Assembly (NCBI GenBank): GCA_003230965.1
Contig: QIHL01000064.1
Coordinates: forward strand, 1-18,833
DNA: 18,833 nucleotides
From: Candidatus Magasanikiibacteriota bacterium
GTDB lineage: Bacteria; Patescibacteriota; Patescibacteriia; Magasanikbacterales; UBA922
Direction of reading: 5' to 3'
Positions 8,771 through 15,265 of this stretch are shown here, one piece after another; within the stretch, counting starts at the first letter, position 1; each line of letters begins with the position of its first letter. The translations under genes were made by a program, and so were the position numbers. Under the pieces are notes generated by a model. The model did no database searches. It worked only from the letters and a program-made list of their open reading frames with translations, and was not told the origin of the DNA.

Positions 8771-9949
8771 CTATAACAAATTTACCACATCATGCCATGT
8801 TACAACTACCACAAGAATCATCAGGGCAATAAAACCAATTGTGTGTGCAAGCTGTTCGTACTTTTGCGGTACTGCTCTATGCGTCACTTTTTCCAACAAA
8901 ACAAAAAACAAACGACCACCATCAAGTGCTGGAATCGGCAAAATATTTATAACTGCAAGCGATAACGAAATCATTGCTGCAATATTGATGACATAATTCC
9001 ATCCCATGTGAATAGACTGTCCAACCACATTCGCAATTCCAACTGGACCCTCAACTGCAAAGGCAAGACCATGCCCAAGCACAAGTTGCGAGATGAGTAC
9101 ATAAAATCCAATCATGATTGTAATTACCCCGATTGTTGCTGCAACAAATCCTTTATAAATTGCCAAATACCACGGAAAACGAATCATACCAGCATCTACC
9201 AGTGAGACACCAATGCGTGGCGCAGTTTCTCCAGACAAAACTTCTGGTGTAAGCGATACTTGATCAATCTGTTTATTTTGTTGAACAGTAAGTGTAAGTG
9301 TCTGTGTTTGATGAGCGTGAATAAAAGCAATCATACCATCTGTGCTAGTAACCGCCTTTCCATCAATATCTAAAATACGATCACCTAGTTCTAGACCTGC
9401 ATGTTCTGCTGGAGAATTTTTATCAACTTGTTGAACCGTTGGTGCGCCTGCCTGCATAACAATTGCTTGTGGATCAATACCACCTGAAAAATCCGTCGGT
9501 AATCCAACTATAAACCCAATACCGAGCAATATCGCAGCGAGTAAAAAATTCATAAGAACACCAGCAACAAGTACCGCAGATTTTTCCCACGTCTTGTGTG
9601 ACACAAAACTATCTGGATCACTTCTGTCTTCTCCGTTCTCACCTTTAATTTTTACAAATCCACCAAGTGGCAACCAATTCAACGAGTAAAGTGTAGAAGG
9701 ATATTCTTCCATTCGTTCTTCTCCACCTACTGTATCAGACAATTTACTTTTTCCTTTGCCAGAAACAAATACCCATTTTTTACTCTTCGGATCGCGATAC
9801 CAGCTACATGCTCTCGGTGGAAAACCAATACCAAATTCGTAGACTTTTATACCTCGTAAGCGAGCTACCACAAAATGACCCCACTCATGAACGAGAACCA
9901 AAATACCTAAAATGAGAATGAAAACAACTATAGTAATAAAAATATTCAT
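8771..9949 (-). CDS. rseP: Site-2 protease, RseP/RasP family zinc metalloprotease
   Basis: This intramembrane protease cuts transmembrane substrates such as anti-sigma factors and leftover signal peptides. The zinc motif HEWGH (H21, E22, H25) lies in the first membrane helix. A PDZ domain spans about 165-230 (VDKNSPAEHAGLELGDRILDIDG). The third ligand is D343 in NILPIPALDGG (335-345). Further hydrophobic helices lie near 125-150, 265-291, 318-338 and 368-390. Between IGFPPR and LPLGGFVKIKG is a charged insert (about 47-90) longer than in E. coli RseP; similar inserts occur in CPR homologues, as I recall. The 392-aa length is normal or slightly long. The gene is first in the minus-strand run with pheS and pheT. 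The stop is TAG, unlike its neighbours. The ATG at 9949 has no Shine-Dalgarno. Confidence 0.95.
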   Translation of the reverse strand: MNIFITIVVFILILGILVLVHEWGHFVVARLRGIKVYEFGIGFPPRACSWYRDPKSKKWVFVSGKGKSKLSDTVGGEERMEEYPSTLYSLNWLPLGGFVKIKGENGEDRSDPDSFVSHKTWEKSAVLVAGVLMNFLLAAILLGIGFIVGLPTDFSGGIDPQAIVMQAGAPTVQQVDKNSPAEHAGLELGDRILDIDGKAVTSTDGMIAFIHAHQTQTLTLTVQQNKQIDQVSLTPEVLSGETAPRIGVSLVDAGMIRFPWYLAIYKGFVAATIGVITIMIGFYVLISQLVLGHGLAFAVEGPVGIANVVGQSIHMGWNYVINIAAMISLSLAVINILPIPALDGGRLFFVLLEKVTHRAVPQKYEQLAHTIGFIALMILVVVVTWHDVVNLL

Positions 9950-9961
9950 AGGAATTATTCA

Positions 9962-9990
9962 AGTATGCCATATCATAAAGGTAAAAGCAA
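9962..9990 (-). promoter_or_regulatory. Possible rseP-pheST promoter
   Basis: On the minus strand, TTGCTT (9990-9985) and CATACT (9967-9962) are 17 bases apart. Each matches consensus at only three or four positions. The predicted start near 9955 would leave a leader of about 5 bases before the ATG at 9949. This is the best candidate in the divergent gap, but it is weak. Confidence 0.35.
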
Positions 9991-10014
9991 TACGTACATA
10001 ATAACATAATTTGA

Positions 10015-10043
10015 TTGACGATAATGATAAAATGCTGTATTAT
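10015..10043 (+). promoter_or_regulatory. Promoter of lemA-htpX
   Basis: TTGACG (10015-10020) lies 17 bases before TATTAT (10038-10043), each 5/6 to consensus. The predicted start near 10050 gives a leader of about 35 AT-rich bases before the lemA ATG at 10085. The same -35 hexamer, TTGACG, is used by the tRNA-Glu promoter. Confidence 0.7.
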
Positions 10044-10084
10044 AAATACACTTATTATTTTTTTACTCATTTAATATATTATCT

Positions 10085-10663
10085 ATGACCACTACGTGGA
10101 TCATCGTGATTATTCTTGTAGTAATCATCATCTGGTTGGTTGCATTGTACAACGGACTAATTCGTTTGCGCAATCGCACCAAAGAAGGCTGGAGCGACAT
10201 TGACGTTCAATTGAAAAGACGTCATAATCTGATTCCAAACCTCATCAATAGCGTAAAAGGGTATATGACCCATGAACGAGGATTGCTAGAAAACGTCACA
10301 AAACTCCGCTCACAAGCAGTTCAAGCACGTGAATCTGGCAACACAGGAGACATGGGCAAAATTGAAAGTCAATTAGGCGGTATGCTCAGTAAATTACAAA
10401 TTGCCGTAGAAGCATATCCAAACTTAAAGGCAAATGAAAATGTCGCACAACTCATGGATGAATTGACAGATACAGAAAATAAAATCCAAGCTGCTCGTCG
10501 TTTTTACAATAGTCAAGTCCGAGATTTCAACACAAAACTACAAAGCTTTCCAACCAACACTGTTGCTGGCATACTCGGCTTCAAGATATTTGACTTCTTT
10601 GAAATTGAAGATGCTGAGGAACGAAAAAATATAAAAGTAGATCTTGATTATACAAAAAAATAA
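10085..10663 (+). CDS. lemA: LemA family membrane protein
   Basis: LemA proteins are small, one-TM, helical-bundle proteins. Their biochemical role is unclear, but in many bacteria they are encoded next to M48 proteases such as HtpX. The 192-aa product has one N-terminal membrane helix (about 4-24: TTWIIVIILVVIIIWLVALY). The LemA signature follows: NGLIRLRNRTKEGWSDIDVQ and then LKRRHNLIPNLINSVKGY (together about 25-60). The C-terminal half continues with NENVAQLMDELTDTENKI, ARRFYNSQVRDFN and FPTNTVAGILGF, all typical. There is no Shine-Dalgarno before the ATG at 10085. It is followed 41 bases later by htpX, probably on the same transcript, with a hairpin at the junction. Confidence 0.94.
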   Translation: MTTTWIIVIILVVIIIWLVALYNGLIRLRNRTKEGWSDIDVQLKRRHNLIPNLINSVKGYMTHERGLLENVTKLRSQAVQARESGNTGDMGKIESQLGGMLSKLQIAVEAYPNLKANENVAQLMDELTDTENKIQAARRFYNSQVRDFNTKLQSFPTNTVAGILGFKIFDFFEIEDAEERKNIKVDLDYTKK

Positions 10664-10685
10664 AATCACCTAACAGCAAAATACG

Positions 10686-10706
10686 ATAATGAACATTATT
10701 CATTAT
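10686..10706 (+). promoter_or_regulatory. Hairpin covering the htpX start codon (RNA-thermometer candidate)
   Basis: ATAATGAA (10686-10693) is a perfect inverted repeat of TTCATTAT (10699-10706), with a five-base loop CATTA. The 3' arm ends on the A and T of the htpX ATG (10705-10707). Only one of eight pairs is G-C, so the stem should melt easily. Seen directly: the repeat and its overlap with the start. Inferred: it limits translation at low temperature. Confidence 0.5.
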
Positions 10707-11625
10707 GGCAAATAATACATATTCCCAAATAGATGCAAACAAGCGACGAACTTGGTTACTCATAGCAATTTTTGGTGCGTTCCTAATCACAATTGCATGG
10801 TTTTTTGACGTGTACATGGGCTACAGCTATATCATTGTTGTTATAGCTATTATTTTATCTATTGTCATGGGCATCACAAGTTATTACAAAGGTGATGCAG
10901 TTGCATTGCGTTCAACACATGCTGTTAAAATTAAAAAAGAAGATAATCCGTATGTGTATCGCATGGTAGAAAATCTAGCTATCACTGCCGGTGTACCAAC
11001 ACCAAAAGTGTACGTCATCAAGACAGACGCGCTGAATGCTTTTGCTACAGGACGTGATCCAAAACATGCGTCAATTGCAGTAACCAGTGGTATTGTTAAA
11101 ACTCTAACAAATGAAGAATTGGAAGGAGTTATTGCACACGAAATGTCGCATGTCCGCAATTATGATATTAGAGTTATGACATTGGTAGTTATACTCGTTG
11201 GTACTATTGCCCTAATTTCTAACTGGTTCATTCAACTTGAATTCTTTGGTATTGGTGGAAGACGACGAAGCAACAACAGTGGAGACGGACAGCTCGGACT
11301 GATACTTATGATTGTGGGACTCGTTCTTATTATTCTATCGCCAATTATTGCTAAACTTATTCAACTTTCTATCTCTCGTAAACGTGAATACTTGGCAGAT
11401 GCCTCTGGTGCGCTCCTCACTCGTTACCCTAAAGGACTTGCTGATGCACTAGAAAAAATTGGACAAAGTACTACAGCACTACCACACGTCAACTCAGCTA
11501 CGGCGCATCTATTCATTTCAAATCCATTCAAAGGCAAAAAAATAAATGCATGGACATCAACACACCCACCAATTGCTGAACGAATTAAACGCTTAAAAGA
11601 AATGGACGGACAGGCAAATGCTTAA
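10705..11625 (+). CDS. htpX: HtpX-type M48 zinc metalloprotease
   Basis: HtpX is a heat-stress membrane protease involved in quality control of membrane proteins. The 306 aa include two N-terminal membrane helices (about 17-35 and 41-60) and the conserved NPYVYRMVENLAITAGVPTPKVYVI (81-105). NAFATGRDP (111-119) is also conserved. The zinc site is HEMSH (H145, E146, H149), with third ligand E228 in SRKREYLADASG. Further hydrophobic spans lie near 156-176 and 196-219. The C-terminus holds THPPIAERIKRL, typical of the family. There is no Shine-Dalgarno. The ATG sits inside an AT-rich hairpin (10686-10706). It follows lemA by 41 bases. No clear promoter, terminator or hairpin is visible in the 69 bases before the Nudix gene. 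Confidence 0.96.
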   Translation: MANNTYSQIDANKRRTWLLIAIFGAFLITIAWFFDVYMGYSYIIVVIAIILSIVMGITSYYKGDAVALRSTHAVKIKKEDNPYVYRMVENLAITAGVPTPKVYVIKTDALNAFATGRDPKHASIAVTSGIVKTLTNEELEGVIAHEMSHVRNYDIRVMTLVVILVGTIALISNWFIQLEFFGIGGRRRSNNSGDGQLGLILMIVGLVLIILSPIIAKLIQLSISRKREYLADASGALLTRYPKGLADALEKIGQSTTALPHVNSATAHLFISNPFKGKKINAWTSTHPPIAERIKRLKEMDGQANA

Positions 11626-11694
11626 AGAAAAAATACATTCCGCATTTCTACTAAAAATTATTTCAGGCTTACAATCAATAAAACAATAACATCT

Positions 11695-12255
11695 ATGGGC
11701 AAACTTCCTCCAGATGCAAAAAAAGTCTTTGACGGTATTATATTTGACGTTTATCACTACAATCAAAAAATGTATAACGGTACAACTGAAACGTTTGAAA
11801 TGCTTAAACGAGCTGACACAGCTATTGTAATCCCAACCGCGAATAACTGTATATATTTTATTGAAGAAGAACAACCAGGCAGAGAACCATTTATCGGTAC
11901 ACCTGGTGGTCGGCAAAATAAAAATGAAGATCCACTTACTGCTGCCAAACGAGAATTGCTTGAAGAAACTGGTCTTGAAAGTAATGACTGGGAACTCTGG
12001 CACAGCGTTGAGCCATACACAAAGATTGATTGGACCATTCACATTTTTATTGCTCGCGATTGCAAACAGGTAGCAAAACTAAACCTTGATGCTGGAGAAA
12101 AAATAACAGTAAAAAAAGTACTATTTGATGAATGGATAGAGCTAGTGATAAATAAACATTTCTATGAATTTGAAATAACACAACAAATCCTCCGAATGAA
12201 ACTAGAATCAAAAAAGTTAGACGCATTTAAGAAAAAATTATTTACCCATTCTTGA
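11695..12255 (+). CDS. Nudix hydrolase, possibly ADP-ribose pyrophosphatase-like
   Basis: Nudix enzymes cleave nucleoside diphosphates linked to another moiety. A perfect Nudix box (G-x5-E-x7-RE-U-x-EE-x-G-U) occupies G72 to L94, with catalytic REllEE at 86-91. The N-terminal part (FDGIIFDVYHYNQKMYNGTTETFEMLKRADTA, about 12-43) has the pattern seen ahead of the box in ADP-ribose pyrophosphatase relatives, but substrate cannot be set from sequence. The length is 186 aa. The TGA stop is immediately followed by an in-frame TAA, and the last 14 bases overlap the end of the convergent mutase gene. There is no Shine-Dalgarno at the ATG (11695). Tandem stops here give no evidence for TGA reassignment. 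Confidence 0.88.
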   Translation: MGKLPPDAKKVFDGIIFDVYHYNQKMYNGTTETFEMLKRADTAIVIPTANNCIYFIEEEQPGREPFIGTPGGRQNKNEDPLTAAKRELLEETGLESNDWELWHSVEPYTKIDWTIHIFIARDCKQVAKLNLDAGEKITVKKVLFDEWIELVINKHFYEFEITQQILRMKLESKKLDAFKKKLFTHS

Positions 12256-13810
12256 TAATCGCTTCTATTTTTTTCTGCATCTGCCGAAAAATACCATTTG
12301 GTTCTGCAAGAGCGAACACCACAATTTCTTTAGCACGCTCTGGCGAATCTGCTACACTGTAAATACGCAACTGTGGTGCATTATTTGATGGACGTATGTG
12401 CGCAATGTCACCGTTATCAAATTCTATACGCACACCATCAACAGTATTTATTTTTTTTATTACACCAAACTTTTTGTCTGGAGAAAAATAGTCTGCCAGT
12501 TCTGTATATCGTTCAGGTGTATTCTCTGAAAAATGACTTACAATAGCTTTTGAAATTGCATTTGGAAAATTATCAATCAGCCCAGCATCTGTAAACCGTC
12601 TTGGCAGACGATGAAATAGTTCTGAAACAGACAAATGTAATTTATGTGCTGAAAGCAAAGCAACTAAAATAGGAAAAAATGCGTCGCGTGTTGGCAATGC
12701 TTTTAATATCCCCTGCTCCAGTTGTAGCGATGTACCAAGCATAAATCCACCATTCACTTCCCATCCAACTACGCGTGTTTTTCCATGCACTTCTGCTTCT
12801 TGCATAGCAGCAATTACAAACGGTGAACCAATTCTCGTATGAGAAAAAGGAATTTTCAAATGATTAAGTTCCTTATCCACTGCATCACTACTACTGACTG
12901 GATATGCCGCATAGTCCGCATGAGACCACTCGGCCGTTACTACACCCAAAACATCGCCACGATGAAATTCTCCTAATTCATCTATAACAAACGGCCTATC
13001 GCTATCTCCGTCTGTAGATATAATTGCAAATGCATCTGGATAATCAATAGATAATTGTTTGAAGTATGTATTTTCTTTTGCTGTAATATTTTCATTATCT
13101 AGTGGAATAAATACATCTGATCGTCCAACAGCAATTACATTTGCACCTAATTGTTTCAACATGTCTACAAGTACATCACGTCCGACAGCGGAATGCTGAT
13201 AAAATATAATCTTTTTACCTGCAATACAATCAGTAGAAAAAGCATCAAGATACCGTCTACGATATGCATCTTCTGCCCTAGAATCTGCAGATGGCAACTC
13301 TGGAGGATTTCTCAATGAACCATCTACATAAAATAATGAGCCTTCACTGTCACTCTCATACACACGATTACGAACTGCCGAAACACTTTGATGTATCGGG
13401 ACTTCATCAGATTTCAATACTTCACCACCTTTTTTATAAAACTTAATACCATTACGATCTGCTGGGATATGACTTCCAGTTACCATAATACATGGAACAT
13501 CTCGCTCCAAAGCATAATATGCCAATGCTGGTGTCGGAATCAAACCATGATATTCTGCCACAAAACCGCTATCATGAATCGCCTGAATAACTGATGCGAC
13601 AATTCGTGATGTACTTTCACGCAAATCACCAGCAACAAGTATGGTTTCGTTTGGCGCAACTTTCTGTTGTTTTGCTACAAACTCCAAAAAGCCAGCTGTA
13701 TCAGAATAGCACTCCAAGTCTGTCATGTTAGTAGCTAAACCACGCAGTCCAGAAGTTCCAAACTCTAACTCAACTGGTTCATATGTTAAAGATTCACGTA
13801 ATGTTGCCAT
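12242..13810 (-). CDS. Alpha-D-phosphohexomutase family protein, divergent (phosphomannomutase-like)
   Basis: The family interconverts hexose 1- and 6-phosphates through a phosphoserine. The 522 aa exceed the usual length of about 450. Motifs are GTSGLRG (18-24), active-site TGSHIPADRNGIKFY with S113, metal loop DGDSDR (267-272), sugar loop GWEVNGG (349-355), and phosphate loop RPSNNAPQLR (473-482). The catalytic serine and metal aspartates remain. The sugar loop is E-x-N-G instead of E-x-S-G, and the phosphate loop has N-A where the family has T-E. E-x-N-G recalls eukaryotic phosphoacetylglucosamine mutases, but that does not prove substrate. The ATG at 13810 lies one base after the stop of the upstream mutase (TAA-T-ATG), so the two are probably translated together. 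Its end overlaps the Nudix gene by 14 bases, tail to tail. Confidence 0.87.
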   Translation of the reverse strand: MATLRESLTYEPVELEFGTSGLRGLATNMTDLECYSDTAGFLEFVAKQQKVAPNETILVAGDLRESTSRIVASVIQAIHDSGFVAEYHGLIPTPALAYYALERDVPCIMVTGSHIPADRNGIKFYKKGGEVLKSDEVPIHQSVSAVRNRVYESDSEGSLFYVDGSLRNPPELPSADSRAEDAYRRRYLDAFSTDCIAGKKIIFYQHSAVGRDVLVDMLKQLGANVIAVGRSDVFIPLDNENITAKENTYFKQLSIDYPDAFAIISTDGDSDRPFVIDELGEFHRGDVLGVVTAEWSHADYAAYPVSSSDAVDKELNHLKIPFSHTRIGSPFVIAAMQEAEVHGKTRVVGWEVNGGFMLGTSLQLEQGILKALPTRDAFFPILVALLSAHKLHLSVSELFHRLPRRFTDAGLIDNFPNAISKAIVSHFSENTPERYTELADYFSPDKKFGVIKKINTVDGVRIEFDNGDIAHIRPSNNAPQLRIYSVADSPERAKEIVVFALAEPNGIFRQMQKKIEAIIKNG

Positions 13811-13811
13811 A

Positions 13812-15155
13812 TTATGTTTTAATTATTTTGCTAATGTGAGAAATTAAGTTATCCACTTGTGCTTGTGTTTTTCCTTCAAGATTTAATCTCATAACAGGCT
13901 CAGTATTACTCACGCGAATATTAAACCAATAGTCAGGATAATTTACCGTAAGCCCATCAAGCTCGTCTTGTTCTCCATCAGCAAATTCTTGTTTCAATCG
14001 TTTAAGTATGTCTGCAGAATCCTGTACAATAAAATTTATTTCTTGTGGCATCACATACAATCTATATTCATCTATAAGCTCAGACAATTTTTTTCCAGAC
14101 TCGGCAATGGCTTGTATCATCACAAGCGCGCCAATGAGCCCAGAATCAGCATCATAATTTTCTTTGAAAAATAAATGCCCAGATGTTTCCCCACCAAATG
14201 GCGCACCAACTTCTCGCTCTTTTGTCCCTATATTCACACGACCAGCTTTTGTCCGAATCGGTGTACCACCCCACTGTTCAATAAATTCTTTTGTTGCTCT
14301 ACTCGTGCGAACATCATACACAATTTTTGCGTGTGGATATTTTTTCAACATGTACCTTGACACAAGCGTAATTGCATCGCTACCCAAGACTGGACGTCCT
14401 TTGTCATCAACCATCACAGCACGATCACCATCACCATCAAAAGCAATACCAAAATCATAGGAATGTTCTTCAATCGTCGCAATCAGATCATGAAGATTTT
14501 CAACGTTCTGCGGATTTGCCTCATGATTTGGAAATGTCCCATCCAGTTCAAAATAAAGTTCCTCAACATCAAGAGGAAGTTGCGGTAAAATCTTTGGTAG
14601 AATAGCACCAGCCATACCGTTGCCAGTATCAATTGCTATACGATACTGTTGCCACATACTTGTATCTACAAAACTCATGGCATGAATCACCCAATCATCT
14701 ACGATGTTGTGTTTTTCTATTGAACCAAATACTGTTGCTCTTGCAAACACTGCAGTATGTGCCATATCACGTATCTCGGAGAGTCCACAATCAAGACCGA
14801 CCGCAATAACCTGATCACGATATAATTTAATACCATTATATTTACCAGGATTATGACTTGCTGTTACAACTGCCACACCAGCCAAATTATATTTTCCAAC
14901 AGCAAAATAACCCATATCACTTGTAATCTGACCAAGATCCCATACGGTTCTTCCTTGTTTTCGTAAACCTAGAATAACAGCATCTGCGAGTTCACCAGAA
15001 TCAGGTCGCATATCTCTACCTACAGCTATTGGACCTTTCGTAGTGAGCCAATCTGCAAATGCTCTACCGATATTTTCGCATAACTCTGGAGTCAACTCTG
15101 TATCTACTTCACCACGTATATCGTATGCTTTAAAAATGTGTGTGGGAAAAGTCAT
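13812..15155 (-). CDS. manB: Phosphomannomutase/phosphoglucomutase
   Basis: This is a canonical bifunctional-type mutase, probably supplying mannose-1-P or glucose-1-P for nucleotide sugars used in cell-surface polymers. With the ATG at 15155 the protein is 447 aa and starts MTFPTHIFKAYDIRG, as the family does. Motifs are TASHNPGKYNGIKLY (98-112, phosphoserine S100), DGDGDR (240-245), GGETSGH (321-327), and RVSNTEP (414-420). All are intact. An in-frame TTG at 15179 would add eight residues without homology, so I reject it. There is no Shine-Dalgarno. It is first in a two-gene operon with the divergent mutase. It is divergent from clpC, with a 110-base shared control region. The gene symbol follows common usage for this family; the substrate is not proven. 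Confidence 0.93.
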   Translation of the reverse strand: MTFPTHIFKAYDIRGEVDTELTPELCENIGRAFADWLTTKGPIAVGRDMRPDSGELADAVILGLRKQGRTVWDLGQITSDMGYFAVGKYNLAGVAVVTASHNPGKYNGIKLYRDQVIAVGLDCGLSEIRDMAHTAVFARATVFGSIEKHNIVDDWVIHAMSFVDTSMWQQYRIAIDTGNGMAGAILPKILPQLPLDVEELYFELDGTFPNHEANPQNVENLHDLIATIEEHSYDFGIAFDGDGDRAVMVDDKGRPVLGSDAITLVSRYMLKKYPHAKIVYDVRTSRATKEFIEQWGGTPIRTKAGRVNIGTKEREVGAPFGGETSGHLFFKENYDADSGLIGALVMIQAIAESGKKLSELIDEYRLYVMPQEINFIVQDSADILKRLKQEFADGEQDELDGLTVNYPDYWFNIRVSNTEPVMRLNLEGKTQAQVDNLISHISKIIKT

Positions 15156-15173
15156 AAAATCAGAAAAAACTAA

Positions 15174-15202
15174 TTGCAAAAAATGTTATTTGCGTATATA
15201 CT
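15174..15202 (+). promoter_or_regulatory. clpC promoter P1 candidate
   Basis: TTGCAA (15174-15179, 4/6) is 17 bases upstream of TATACT (15197-15202, 5/6). The predicted start near 15209 leaves a leader of about 57 bases to the clpC ATG at 15266. The inverted repeat at 15219-15235 falls just inside that transcript, where a bound repressor could block elongation or escape. Confidence 0.55.
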
Positions 15203-15226
15203 ACCACTGTTTTAACTCTTGCACAA
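15198..15226 (-). promoter_or_regulatory. Possible promoter of the phosphohexomutase operon
   Basis: On the minus strand, TTGTGC (15226-15221, 3/6) is 17 bases upstream of TAGTAT (15203-15198, 4/6). The predicted start near 15191 leaves a leader of about 35 bases. Its -10 shares bases with the -10 of clpC P1 on the other strand, and its -35 lies in the inverted repeat at 15219-15235. It is weak and offered as the best candidate only. Confidence 0.28.
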
Positions 15227-15235
15227 ACTGTACAA
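15219..15235. promoter_or_regulatory. Operator-like inverted repeat in the clpC / mutase control region
   Basis: TTGCACA (15219-15225), spacer AAC, then TGTACAA (15229-15235). The arms match at six of seven positions (TTG[C/T]ACA). It overlaps the P2 -35 box and lies in the P1 leader. It is not the CIRCE (HrcA) or CtsR heptad-repeat sequence that usually controls clpC. A regulatory role is inferred from size, symmetry and place. Confidence 0.4.
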
Positions 15236-15247
15236 AATTTTTATTAT
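15219..15247 (+). promoter_or_regulatory. clpC promoter P2 candidate
   Basis: TTGCAC (15219-15224, 3/6) is 17 bases upstream of TATTAT (15242-15247, 5/6). It would start transcription near 15254, about 12 bases before the ATG. Its -35 box is the left arm of the inverted repeat at 15219-15235, so a protein bound there would occlude it. Confidence 0.35.
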
Positions 15248-15265
15248 TTGTTTAAAAAATTAGTT

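Noticed and set aside
12253..12258. TGA as a possible sense codon (code 25)
   Set aside because: The Nudix TGA is followed at once by in-frame TAA, so it is uninformative, but conserved genes such as dnaE, pheT and clpC reach full length with no in-frame TGA. Code 11 fits.
15248..15265. Upstream TTG start for clpC (also TTG at 171 for tsaD and 15179 for the mutase)
   Set aside because: The added residues are outside the conserved family N-termini, while the downstream ATGs give family-typical starts with T at -1.
15203..15265. CIRCE or CtsR site in front of clpC
   Set aside because: Neither the TTAGCACTC-type inverted repeat nor the GGTCAAA-type heptads are present; the palindrome seen has a different sequence.
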